A model generated the notes under the pieces. That model had not been told where the DNA came from and did no database searches. It worked only from the letters and a program-made list of their open reading frames with translations. A DNA stretch of 64,000 nucleotides from Pseudomonas fluorescens (lineage in GTDB: Bacteria > Pseudomonadota > Gammaproteobacteria > Pseudomonadales > Pseudomonadaceae), in NCBI RefSeq assembly GCF_001708445.1, contig NZ_CP015637.1, forward strand, positions 434,001 through 498,000, in the 5' to 3' direction. Each line of letters starts with the position of its first letter. The first letter of the stretch is position 1. Both the position numbers and the translations under genes were made by a program. Shown here piece after piece: positions 1-7,992 of this stretch.

Positions 1-314
1 TTGCCGGGGATGATGACCGGATTGACCTTGAGTCGGTGGATTTGACCGAGCTGTTCGTGGCGATGCGTACCGCCGGCGAGACCAGCCAGCAGGCACTGTG
101 TGCGGTGTTCCTGGCCCACCCACTGCTCGCACTGGTGCTGGAACAGGAAGGCGAAGAAGAAGCCACCGACTTTATCCTGGCGGCACTGATCGAGTATCGG
201 CAGTGGGCCACGGACAGCGAGGATGAAGCTGCCGCCCTGGCGTGGATCGAGTCGCCGCAGTTCCAGGCCGACTATGTGGCCGCCTCCCAGGCCCTCACCA
301 ACGCCCAAGACTGA
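1..314 (+). CDS. Hypothetical protein, 5'-truncated by the window edge
   Basis: The reading frame is open from base 3, so the true start lies upstream; the GTG at 36 is probably an internal codon. About 103 residues are visible, ending in LTNAQD. The visible part is rich in Asp and Glu, looks mainly helical, and has no signal peptide or membrane segment. I do not recognise a family. It converges on gabP, with a REPIN-type repeat filling the gap. Its coding status rests on an uninterrupted frame up to the edge and normal Pseudomonas codon use. Confidence 0.6.
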   Translation, partial: AGDDDRIDLESVDLTELFVAMRTAGETSQQALCAVFLAHPLLALVLEQEGEEEATDFILAALIEYRQWATDSEDEAAALAWIESPQFQADYVAASQALTNAQD

Positions 315-320
315 CGCTCG

Positions 321-430
321 CCTTCTGTAGGAGCGAGCTTGCTCGCGAAAAACCTCAACGATAACGCGTGTTTCCTGAATCAACGCGGCGCCTGTGAGTT
401 TTTCGCGAGCAAGCTCGCTCCTATAGAAGG
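321..430. repeat. REPIN-type element (two inverted REP sequences)
   Basis: Left arm GTAGGAGCGAGCTTGCTCGC and its near-perfect inverted copy (ends at 430) flank a spacer of about 50 nt. The outermost bases CCTTCTGTAGGAG and CTCCTATAGAAGG also pair. This is the palindrome family common between genes in P. fluorescens-group genomes. It sits between two convergent genes, where such a hairpin could limit read-through. A half-copy of a second REP family (GGGCAAGCCCCCTCCCACA, 432-450) follows directly. Confidence 0.85.
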
Positions 431-489
431 CGGGCAAGCCCCCTCCCACATCTGAACTGCGGCGCAATCAAGCACCGCATTCCATCACA

Positions 490-1881
490 TCAATTCAGCA
501 CCACCGCGCCGACTCTCTGCGCCTTGCGACGGCTCGACACCAACAACCCCGCCGCCACTACCAGCAAGCTCAAGACCCCAGTCGCAATGATTTCCACGCG
601 ATGGGCCTCTTGGAACAGCATGATGGTCAGCGTGCCCACGATGAACACCATCACCGCGTAGGTCAGGCCCGGGAACAGCCACATCTTGAAGACGATCTTC
701 TCGCCCGCCGCCGTGCGCTTCTGGCGCATGCGCAGTTGCGACACCGCGATCACCAGGTACACCAGCAGCGCGATGGCGCCGGAACTGGCCAGCAGGAATT
801 CGAACACTGCCGCTGGGGCCACGTAGTTGGCGAACACCGCCAGGAACGCTGCGCCCGTGGACAGCATCACCGCCCAGTAAGGCGTACCGCTTTTGTTGGT
901 GCGCTTTGACACAGCCGGTGCATCACCACGACGCCCCAGGGAGAACAGCATGCGCGAGGCGGTGTACAACGCCGAGTTCAGGCAGCTGGTCACGGCGACC
1001 AATACCACCAGGTCGACGATCAGCTTGGCATTCGGGATGCCCATGCGCTCCAGCACGGTCTGGTAGGAACCTACGGCCGCCAGGCTCGGATCATTCCAAG
1101 GCACCAGGGAAACCACGATGAAGATCGACAGCAGGTAGAACAAACCAATCCGCCAGATCACCGAGTTGGTGGCCTTGGTGATTTGCTGGCCTGGGTTCTT
1201 CGATTCAGCCGCCGCAATGGTGACGATCTCGGTGCCCATGAAGGAGAACATGGTGGTCAGGATCGCCGCCAATACCGCGCCCATGCCATTGGGCATGAAG
1301 CCCTGGGTATCGAACAGGTGGGACACGCCGCTGACCTGGCTGGTCGGCAAAAAGCCGAAGATCGCGGCCAGGCCGAGAATCACAAAGCCCACGATCGCCA
1401 CGACTTTGATCAACGCGAACCAGAACTCGAACTCGCCGTAGTGCTTCACGCTGAACAGGTTGGTCGCCGTCAGCAGCAAGGTAATGATCAGGGTAAACGC
1501 CCAGATGGCCACGTTAGGGAACCAGGCGTTGAGAATGGTGGCGGCGGCGTTGGCTTCCAAAGGAATCACCAAGACCCAGAACCACCAGTACAGCCAGCCA
1601 ATGGTGAAACCGGCCCAATGACCGATTGCCCGGTCGGCGTAGGTGGAGAACGAACCGGTGTCCGGTGACGCCACGGCCATCTCGGCCAGCATGCGCATGA
1701 CCAGCACCACCAGCGTACCGGCAGCGGCGTAGGCCAGCAGCACCGCAGGGCCGGCGGCAGCTATCGCGTGGCCGGAGCCGACAAACAAACCGGCGCCAAT
1801 AACGCCGGCAATCGACAACATCGTGACGTGACGCGGTTTGAGCCCCTGTTCGAGGTCATTGGAGCTTTGCGTACTACTCAT
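490..1881 (-). CDS. gabP: GABA permease (APC-family amino acid/H+ symporter)
   Basis: A 463-residue inner-membrane transporter of the amino acid-polyamine-organocation superfamily, importing 4-aminobutyrate and related amino acids. The N-terminus MSSTQSSNDLEQGLKPRHVT leads into the first helix (MLSIAGVIGAGLFVGSG), the APC signature. Further diagnostic stretches are SPDTGSFSTYADRAIG, YWWFWVLVIPLEAN, GTEIVTIAAAES and SCLNSALYTASRM, which closely match E. coli GabP as I remember it. The frame is open further upstream to 2046, but the ATG at 1881 has an AAAGG ribosome site and matches the family N-terminus. It is a single gene with no gab catabolic genes beside it. Substrate preference within the family is inferred. 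Confidence 0.9.
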   Translation of the reverse strand: MSSTQSSNDLEQGLKPRHVTMLSIAGVIGAGLFVGSGHAIAAAGPAVLLAYAAAGTLVVLVMRMLAEMAVASPDTGSFSTYADRAIGHWAGFTIGWLYWWFWVLVIPLEANAAATILNAWFPNVAIWAFTLIITLLLTATNLFSVKHYGEFEFWFALIKVVAIVGFVILGLAAIFGFLPTSQVSGVSHLFDTQGFMPNGMGAVLAAILTTMFSFMGTEIVTIAAAESKNPGQQITKATNSVIWRIGLFYLLSIFIVVSLVPWNDPSLAAVGSYQTVLERMGIPNAKLIVDLVVLVAVTSCLNSALYTASRMLFSLGRRGDAPAVSKRTNKSGTPYWAVMLSTGAAFLAVFANYVAPAAVFEFLLASSGAIALLVYLVIAVSQLRMRQKRTAAGEKIVFKMWLFPGLTYAVMVFIVGTLTIMLFQEAHRVEIIATGVLSLLVVAAGLLVSSRRKAQRVGAVVLN

Positions 1882-2435
1882 TGACACACCTTTGCGAGGA
1901 ATTGCGAAAACGGTTCGCCCGGTCTGCAGTCTTTCTTGTGAAAAGAAACCAACAAGGCGTTCTTTATTTTTTACGCAAGATTTGCGCCAAAATGTTACAA
2001 AGCCGCAATTGACGCGGGCTGTAGGACAATTCATTAACCGTTGCAAGTCATTGAGAATGCTGGCATTCCGCTACAGCGTTACCGAGCGACCCACTTTCCA
2101 GAGCAGCGCGTGCACCACAAACACACACACAAAGTCCGCGACGCTCTATAAAAGTGCTGCCAGGCACCGTTTGCCCGGTTAACCCTTCCAACACCCGGCC
2201 AAAGCTGGCACCATCGCGCCCTTTTTACGTAAAGCCTGTGGATTTTCGGGATCAAACGGTTGTTCGGTTGTTGATGGCGCGACACGCTGCTGTGCCGATG
2301 CGACACCCTGCCGCAGAGCCCCGGTTAACCGTCCGCAGCGCTGTTGGCTGTCATCCAGACGCTATGCTAGCTTGGCGCCTCGCCAGGAAGGCGGCCCAAC
2401 AGCGTCGAACGCAATGAACACAATGAGGACCGCAC
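1882..2435. promoter_or_regulatory. Divergent intergenic region between gabP and the ABC transporter
   Basis: 554 nt without a convincing gene. It must carry the promoters of gabP (leftward) and of the ABC operon (rightward). The part near gabP is AT-rich. The only clear symmetry is CGCAA-N3-TTGCG at 1974-1986. The ABC operon has a good ribosome site (TGAGGA) just before its ATG. I could not identify a consensus -35/-10 pair with confidence on either strand. Confidence 0.5.
1974..1986. promoter_or_regulatory. Small perfect dyad upstream of gabP (possible operator)
   Basis: CGCAA-GAT-TTGCG is a perfect 5-bp inverted repeat about 95 nt upstream of the gabP start, in AT-rich DNA. A related TTGCGAGGAATTGCGAAA stretch lies closer to the start codon, near 1893-1911. 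This is what an operator might look like, but short dyads occur by chance and the regulator is unknown. Confidence 0.25.
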
Positions 2436-3209
2436 ATGGCTGAGGCCACGCCCGCGCTTGAAATCCGCAACTTGCATAAACGCTATGGTGAGCTGGAGGT
2501 ACTCAAAGGTATCTCGCTGACCGCTCGCGACGGCGATGTGATCTCGATCCTGGGTTCCTCCGGTTCCGGCAAGTCCACGTTCCTGCGCTGCATCAACCTG
2601 CTGGAGAACCCGCACCAGGGGCAGATCCTGGTGGCTGGCGAAGAGCTCAAGCTCAAGGCCGCGAAAAACGGCGAACTGATGGCCGCCGACGGCAAGCAGA
2701 TCAACCGCCTGCGCAGCGAAATCGGTTTTGTGTTTCAAAACTTTAACCTGTGGCCGCACATGAGCATCCTCGACAACATCATCGAGGCCCCTCGCCGTGT
2801 GCTCGGCCAGAGCAAGGCCGAAGCCATCGAAGTCGCCGAAGCGCTGCTGGCCAAGGTCGGCATCGGTGACAAACGCCACGCCTACCCCGCGCAACTGTCC
2901 GGCGGCCAGCAACAACGGGCGGCCATCGCCCGCACCCTGGCCATGCAGCCCAAGGTCATCCTGTTCGATGAGCCCACGTCGGCCCTTGACCCGGAAATGG
3001 TCCAGGAAGTACTTAGTGTGATCCGCGCGCTGGCCGAAGAAGGCCGCACCATGCTGCTGGTCACCCATGAAATGGGCTTTGCCCGCCAGGTGTCCAGTGA
3101 AGTGGTATTCCTGCACCAGGGCCTGGTCGAAGAGCAAGGATCGCCACAGCAGGTGTTTGATAACCCGCTTTCGGCGCGCTGCAAACAATTCATGTCCAGC
3201 AACCGTTAA
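2436..3209 (+). CDS. Polar amino acid ABC transporter, ATP-binding subunit (HisP/AotP type)
   Basis: 257-residue cytoplasmic ATPase that powers amino acid import with the next three genes. Walker A GSSGSGKST is at residues 40-48, the Q-loop glutamine at 101, the ABC signature LSGGQ at 154-158 and Walker B VILFDEP at 174-180, followed by the switch histidine in LLVTHEMGF. The insertion around residues 70-90 (KLKAAKNGELMAADGKQ) is typical of HisP-like subunits. The operon order ATPase, binding protein, permease, permease matches a basic amino acid-type system that I recall from other pseudomonads. The exact substrate (Arg, Lys, Orn or His) cannot be read from sequence. Confidence 0.93.
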   Translation: MAEATPALEIRNLHKRYGELEVLKGISLTARDGDVISILGSSGSGKSTFLRCINLLENPHQGQILVAGEELKLKAAKNGELMAADGKQINRLRSEIGFVFQNFNLWPHMSILDNIIEAPRRVLGQSKAEAIEVAEALLAKVGIGDKRHAYPAQLSGGQQQRAAIARTLAMQPKVILFDEPTSALDPEMVQEVLSVIRALAEEGRTMLLVTHEMGFARQVSSEVVFLHQGLVEEQGSPQQVFDNPLSARCKQFMSSNR

Positions 3210-3222
3210 CGGAGCAACCTGC

Positions 3223-3975
3223 ATGCAGAACTATAAAAAATTCCTTCTGGCCGCGGCCGTTTCGATGGCGTTCAGCGCCACGGCCATGGCAGAAACCTTG
3301 AAAATGGGGATCGAAGCGGCCTACCCGCCGTTCAACAATAAAGACGCCAGCGGCAACGTCGTGGGCTTCGACAAAGACATCGGCGATGCCCTGTGCGCCA
3401 AGATGAAAGTCGAGAAGTGCGAAGTGTATGTCTCCGACTGGGACGGCATCATCCCGGCCCTGAACGCCAAGAAATTCGACTTCCTGGTGTCCTCGCTGTC
3501 GATCACCGATGAACGCAAGCAGGCCGTCGACTTCACCGACCCGTACTACTCCAACAAGCTGCAGTTCATTGCTCCTAAAGCCACGGCAGACTTCAAGACC
3601 GACGCGGCCTACCTCAAAGGCAAGATCATCGGCGCACAACGCGCGACGTTGGCCGGTAGCTACCTGGAAGACAAGCTGCCTGACACCACCGCCAAGCTCT
3701 ACGACACCCAGGAAAACGCCTACCTCGACCTGACCTCCGGCCGCCTGGACGGGATCCTCGCCGACAAGTACGTGCAGTACGAATGGCTCAAGAGCAAAGA
3801 CGGTTCGGCCTATGAGTTCAAGGGCGACCCGGTTGTAGAAAGCGACAAGATCGGTATCGCCGTACGCAAGGGCGACCCACTGCGCGAACGCCTGAACAAA
3901 GCCCTGGCAGAGATCAAGGCAGACGGCACCTACAAGAAGATCAACGACAAGTACTTCCCGTTCAGCATCGAATGA
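3223..3975 (+). CDS. Periplasmic amino acid-binding protein of the ABC transporter
   Basis: 250 residues. The signal peptide (MQNYKKFLLAAA through ATAMA, cleavage near residue 23) is followed by a family 3 solute-binding fold starting ETLKMGIEAAYPPF. Typical motifs are GFDKDIGDALC, WDGIIPALNAKKFD and SITDERKQAVDFTDPYY, which line the ligand cleft of Lys/Arg/Orn/His-binding proteins. The frame is open upstream inside the ATPase gene, but the ATG at 3223 has a GGAG ribosome site and begins the signal peptide. A strong GC hairpin follows the stop codon before the permease genes. Ligand identity is inferred from family only. Confidence 0.93.
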   Translation: MQNYKKFLLAAAVSMAFSATAMAETLKMGIEAAYPPFNNKDASGNVVGFDKDIGDALCAKMKVEKCEVYVSDWDGIIPALNAKKFDFLVSSLSITDERKQAVDFTDPYYSNKLQFIAPKATADFKTDAAYLKGKIIGAQRATLAGSYLEDKLPDTTAKLYDTQENAYLDLTSGRLDGILADKYVQYEWLKSKDGSAYEFKGDPVVESDKIGIAVRKGDPLRERLNKALAEIKADGTYKKINDKYFPFSIE

Positions 3976-3989
3976 TCTGATCGGCCTGC

Positions 3990-4015
3990 CCGGCGCGCGC
4001 CTTTAAGCGCGCCGG
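3990..4015 (+). other. Intercistronic hairpin after the binding-protein gene
   Basis: CCGGCGCGC (3990-3998) pairs perfectly with GCGCGCCGG (4007-4015) around an 8-nt loop, followed by CTTTC rather than a run of T. It lies between the binding-protein stop and the first permease. Such hairpins commonly protect the upstream mRNA and reduce distal expression, giving excess binding protein; that role is inferred here. Confidence 0.55.
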
Positions 4016-4049
4016 CTTTCAGCTTTGCCTGCCGCGATATGAAAACACC

Positions 4050-4745
4050 ATGAATTTCGATCTCTACGGATTCGGCCCCGCCCTCGCCGCCGGGGCGCTG
4101 ATGACCGTCAAGTTGGCGCTCACGGCCCTGTGCCTGGGGTTGGTGCTCGGCCTGGCCGGTGCCTTGGCCAAGACCTCCCCCTACAAATCGCTGCAATGGC
4201 TGGGCGGTGCGTACTCAACCATCGTCCGCGGTATTCCCGAACTGCTGTGGGTACTGCTGATTTATTTCGGCACAGTCAACCTGATGCGCGCCCTCGGGGA
4301 GATGCTGGGTAACCCCGACCTGTCCCTCAGCGCCTTTGCCGCCGGGGTCATCGCCCTGGGCCTGTGCTTTGGCGCGTATGCCACGGAAGTGTTCCGCGGC
4401 GCGATCCTCGCCATTCCCAAGGGCCATCGTGAAGCCGGTGTCGCCCTGGGGCTGTCGAAATTTCGCATCTTCACCCGCTTGATCATGCCGCAAATGTGGC
4501 GCATCGCCCTGCCGGGTCTGGGCAACCTGTTCATGATCCTGATGAAAGACACTGCGTTGGTCTCGGTCATCGGCCTTGAAGAAATCATGCGCCACGCGCA
4601 GATCGGCGTGACCGTCACCAAGCAGCCGTTCACCTTCTTCATGGTCGCCGCCTTCATGTACCTGGGCCTCACCGTACTGGCCATGACCGGCATGCACTTC
4701 CTGGAAAAACGCGCCAGCCGTGGCTTTACAAGGAGCACCCAATGA
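4050..4745 (+). CDS. Amino acid ABC transporter permease (HisQ type)
   Basis: 231-residue inner-membrane permease with about five membrane helices. The EAA loop that contacts the ATPase is visible as EAGVALGLSKFRIFTRLIMP. The first cytoplasmic segment and IVRGIPELLWVLLIYFG are characteristic of the HisQ/M/GlnP family. The stop overlaps the next start as ATGA, so translation of the two permeases is probably coupled. It should form a heterodimer with the next product. Confidence 0.92.
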   Translation: MNFDLYGFGPALAAGALMTVKLALTALCLGLVLGLAGALAKTSPYKSLQWLGGAYSTIVRGIPELLWVLLIYFGTVNLMRALGEMLGNPDLSLSAFAAGVIALGLCFGAYATEVFRGAILAIPKGHREAGVALGLSKFRIFTRLIMPQMWRIALPGLGNLFMILMKDTALVSVIGLEEIMRHAQIGVTVTKQPFTFFMVAAFMYLGLTVLAMTGMHFLEKRASRGFTRSTQ

Positions 4746-5473
4746 GCGGCGACTACAGCTGGCTGTCCCATTTCGACCTGGGCCTGAACTGGGCCGTGAT
4801 CATCAAATGGCTGCCCAAACTGGCCCAGGGCGCGACCCTGACCCTGGAGCTGGTGGCCATCGCGGTGATCGCCGGCCTGCTGCTGGCGATCCCTTTGGGC
4901 ATTGCCCGTTCCTCGCGGCGCTGGTACGTGCGCACCCTGCCCTATTGCTACATTTTCTTCTTCCGCGGTACGCCGCTGCTGGTGCAATTGTTTCTGGTCT
5001 ACTACGGCCTGGCGCAGTTCGATGCCGTGCGCAACAGCTTCATGTGGCCTTACCTGCGCGATCCGTTCTGGTGTGCCACCGCCACCATGACCCTGCACAC
5101 CGCCGCCTATATCGCCGAGATCCTGCGCGGTGCGATCCAGGCCATCCCGCCAGGCGAGATCGAAGCCGCGCGCGCCCTGGGCATGTCCAAGCCCAAGACG
5201 CTGTTCTACATCATCCTGCCCCGCGCCTCGCGCATCGGCCTGCCGGCCTACAGCAACGAAGTGATCCTGATGCTCAAGGCCAGCGCCCTGGCCAGTACCG
5301 TCACCTTGCTGGAACTGACCGGCATGGCGCGTACCATCATCGCGCGCACCTACCTGCCGGTTGAGATCTTCTTCGCGGCCGGGCTGTTCTACCTGTTGAT
5401 GGCCTACCTGCTGGTACGCGGCTTCAAACTGCTGGAACGCTGGCTGCGCGTCGATGCCTGCCAGGGACGTTGA
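4742..5473 (+). CDS. Amino acid ABC transporter permease (HisM type)
   Basis: 243-residue inner-membrane permease, the partner of the preceding HisQ-type subunit. The EAA motif reads EAARALGMSKPKTLFYIILP, and FFRGTPLLVQLFLVYYG is a family hallmark. It starts in an ATGA overlap with the upstream permease. Its 3' end overlaps the methyltransferase gene by 20 nt, which ties that gene to the same transcript. Confidence 0.92.
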   Translation: MSGDYSWLSHFDLGLNWAVIIKWLPKLAQGATLTLELVAIAVIAGLLLAIPLGIARSSRRWYVRTLPYCYIFFFRGTPLLVQLFLVYYGLAQFDAVRNSFMWPYLRDPFWCATATMTLHTAAYIAEILRGAIQAIPPGEIEAARALGMSKPKTLFYIILPRASRIGLPAYSNEVILMLKASALASTVTLLELTGMARTIIARTYLPVEIFFAAGLFYLLMAYLLVRGFKLLERWLRVDACQGR

Positions 5474-6641
5474 GACACGCTTCCAGGTGCTGGATGCGTT
5501 CCTGGTCGAGCACCAAGGGCTGTGGCGACCACGGCCCTTCACGCACTCCCGGCTACCCTGGGAAACCCAGCATCCGCAACTCGCCCAATGGTTGCGCCAG
5601 CGCTCGTTGGCCGATGCCGAAAGCAGCCATAACCAGCCCCACGACCTGCCCGCCCCCGCACCTTTTCCACAGCTGGCCGCGCAAGCCCTGCGCCTCAGTG
5701 CTGTGGATAAGTTACCGACCCAGCCCCTGGCAGCCGCGCGCCATCGCTTGAATGTCGACGTCCCCGGGCGTAAATGGCAGCAGATCGAAGCGTTCGGCGC
5801 CGCGCTGCACTTTGCGCAGACGCCGACGCATTGGCTGGACTGGTGCGCCGGCAAAGGCCATCTCGGGCGCCGCCTGCTGCAACCTGGCCAACAGCTGACC
5901 TGCCTGGAATACGATCCGGCGTTGATCGCCTCCGGCCAAGCCTTGAGCGATCGCCATCGGTTGCCGGTCACCCATCGCCTGCAAGACGTAATGGCAACCG
6001 TAGCGATCAACCCCGACCACACCCCCGTCGCCCTGCACGCCTGTGGCGACCTGCATGTGCGCCTGCTGCACGCGGCCAGCGCCGCCGGCTGCAAGCAACT
6101 GGCGCTGGCACCGTGTTGTTATAACCGCATCAATGCCGAGCGCTACCAGGCGCTGTCCGGCGCCGGCCGTGCGTCGCGGCTGCAACTGTCGGTCGAGGAC
6201 CTTGGCCTGCCGCTGAGCGAAACCGTCACCGCCGGTGCCCGCGTGCGCGTGCAACGGGATACGTCGATGGCCCGGCGCCTGGGGTTCGATCAGTTGCAAC
6301 GTCAATTACGCGGCTGCGACGAGTATTTGCCCGCGCCCTCGCTGCCCGCCAGCTGGCTCGACCAACCCTTCGCCGACTACTGCCGGGAACTGGCGAGTCT
6401 CAAAGGGTTATCCACAGGCGAGCAGGATTGGCCCGCACTGGAGGCCGACGGTTGGCGACGCCTGGCCGAGGTCAGGAACCTGGAATTGCTGCGTGGTCTG
6501 TTTCGGCGCCCGCTGGAGCTCTGGCTGGTACTGGATCGGGCATTGTTTCTGGCCGAGAAAGGCTACAGGGTCGAGGTAGGCAGCTTCTGCGAATCGACAC
6601 TGACGCCGCGCAACCTGATGGTGCTTGCCGAGCGCGATTAA
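5454..6641 (+). CDS. SAM-dependent methyltransferase-like protein
   Basis: 395 residues, cytoplasmic. The SAM-binding motif is HWLDWCAGKGHLGRRLL, followed by CLEYDPALIASGQ, then VALHACGDLHVRLL and LALAPCCYNRI. This CGDL plus APCC pattern is that of the Methyltransf_32-type family as I know it, whose substrates are largely unknown. The start ATG at 5454 overlaps the permease by 20 nt without a clear ribosome site, which suggests translational coupling. Link to the transporter substrate is speculative. Two perfect 9-bp DnaA-box sequences fall inside the gene. Confidence 0.8.
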   Translation: MPARDVETRFQVLDAFLVEHQGLWRPRPFTHSRLPWETQHPQLAQWLRQRSLADAESSHNQPHDLPAPAPFPQLAAQALRLSAVDKLPTQPLAAARHRLNVDVPGRKWQQIEAFGAALHFAQTPTHWLDWCAGKGHLGRRLLQPGQQLTCLEYDPALIASGQALSDRHRLPVTHRLQDVMATVAINPDHTPVALHACGDLHVRLLHAASAAGCKQLALAPCCYNRINAERYQALSGAGRASRLQLSVEDLGLPLSETVTAGARVRVQRDTSMARRLGFDQLQRQLRGCDEYLPAPSLPASWLDQPFADYCRELASLKGLSTGEQDWPALEADGWRRLAEVRNLELLRGLFRRPLELWLVLDRALFLAEKGYRVEVGSFCESTLTPRNLMVLAERD

Positions 6642-6882
6642 AGGGCAAAATTGTCGCACCCCAGCCTGTGGATAACTCTGTTGATGGAATCTTTACAGAA
6701 GCTGTAGCCAACAACGCTACCGGCAAAAAGCCATGCTGCTCATTTTTTACCCACGGCATAAACCACCCGCAAAACAGGCAGTTGCAGCGTGATGAGAACG
6801 GCTCCACAAAACGTGTATTGGGTGACAGCGGCCACTGCCCAATTGTGCATAAGCATCTGGTGATAGGCGTATAAACCGCGCT

Positions 6883-7815
6883 TTACCGCAGCTTTCTGCA
6901 GGCGATCAACCACCGGCAAAGGTCGTTGATATCGTCGCTCGCCAGGCCCGCCGCCAGGCTGTCCAACGGGTCTGCGCCGAAGGCCAGGGCTTCGCTGATC
7001 GCCATGTCGCGATGCACCTCCCACGGCGCCTTGTTCAACCGTTGCTTGAACGCCTCGACCATGTCCAGGCTGAACGCGTTGTCTTCATCGAGCTGGTTGA
7101 TCACGAAGTGCACCTGCGGCGGGCGCTCACGCTCCAGGTGCGGCGCCAACAGCGCCTGCAATTGATCCAGTGTTCCCAAAGATGCCGCGTCAGCCTGGGC
7201 GATGACCAACACCACATCGGCCACGTTCAGCGCCTGGTGCACGTACACGTTATTTCCGGCAGGGGTATCGATGACCACCGTATGGCGTGCGCTCAGGTCC
7301 AGGGGGGCGAGGTGTTGCGCCAGCCAGTCGGGTTCATCCTTGAGCCAGCGCTGCAGCTTTTCCTGTTGCTGTGTATCGCTGTCGCCAAAGGGAATGACTC
7401 GACTACCGGCAAAACCCGGCTGCTGGAGAGTCTCCCACTGCGCATGTTGCAGGCTGGCCACGCCGATGCCCGGCGCAGTCGGGCTGACCCCGAAGTGAAG
7501 CCGCAGGGCGTTTTGCGGGTCCAGGTCCAGCGCGACCACCGGTTCGCCGTGGCGCTGCAGGCCACTGCTCAAGGCGGTGGCCAGGGTGCTGCGGCCCACC
7601 CCCCCATTCACCGATACCAGCGCCACCACGCTCGGGCGCGGCGCCGCGCCGGCTACCGCCTGGGTTTGTTCATTGGCGCGGGGAGACTGGCCGGAGAACG
7701 GTGTGCCGTCATCGACCGGGATGCTGCCGAAAAAGTGCAGCCGCGCATGCTGCCCTTGGGGGTCTCGGCTCACGTCCTGGCCGAGAAGAACGAGAAGACT
7801 GTCGGTGAAGCTCAT
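6883..7815 (-). CDS. wssJ: WssJ, second MinD/BcsQ-like ATPase of the cellulose operon
   Basis: 310 residues, paralogous to WssA. The deviant Walker A reads NGGVGRST at 70-77, so the usual signature lysine is Asn and the P-loop lysine is Arg. The following segments VVALDLDPQNALRLHFG and TVVIDTPAGNNVYVHQALNVAD parallel WssA closely. Such proteins are thought to place or assist the cellulose complex at the cell pole. It is the last gene of the operon, separated from wssI by 177 nt, the largest gap in the operon. Its upstream leader resembles the wssA leader. RBS GAGGAGGAAT-like sequence precedes the ATG at 7815. Confidence 0.9.
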   Translation of the reverse strand: MSFTDSLLVLLGQDVSRDPQGQHARLHFFGSIPVDDGTPFSGQSPRANEQTQAVAGAAPRPSVVALVSVNGGVGRSTLATALSSGLQRHGEPVVALDLDPQNALRLHFGVSPTAPGIGVASLQHAQWETLQQPGFAGSRVIPFGDSDTQQQEKLQRWLKDEPDWLAQHLAPLDLSARHTVVIDTPAGNNVYVHQALNVADVVLVIAQADAASLGTLDQLQALLAPHLERERPPQVHFVINQLDEDNAFSLDMVEAFKQRLNKAPWEVHRDMAISEALAFGADPLDSLAAGLASDDINDLCRWLIACRKLR

Positions 7816-7851
7816 CGCACATTCCTCCTCACGGCGAAGCTTAAAGACGTG

Positions 7852-7880
7852 AAAAAGGTCAGCTGATACGACTGCTTACC
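7852..7880 (-). terminator. Terminator-like hairpin upstream of wssJ
   Basis: Read on the - strand, GGTAAGC and GCTGACC pair with one mismatch around a 10-nt loop and are followed by TTTTT, 36 nt before the wssJ start. It looks like a degenerate copy of the hairpin in front of wssA. It could act as an attenuator of wssJ or as a relic of duplication. Confidence 0.45.
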
Positions 7881-7992
7881 GCAGGTCTTTTTGTCGTCGC
7901 CTTAATGCCCGCAGTCTGCTTCAAGCCAGCAACAGTGTCATTATTTTGCTGTAGGAGCTGGCTATTTTTTAGACAAGTGGCAAAAAGTCAAT

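Noticed and set aside
4262..6094. A 610-codon - strand frame opposite the ABC permeases and methyltransferase
   Set aside because: It mirrors three well-supported + strand genes and has no domain or start signal.
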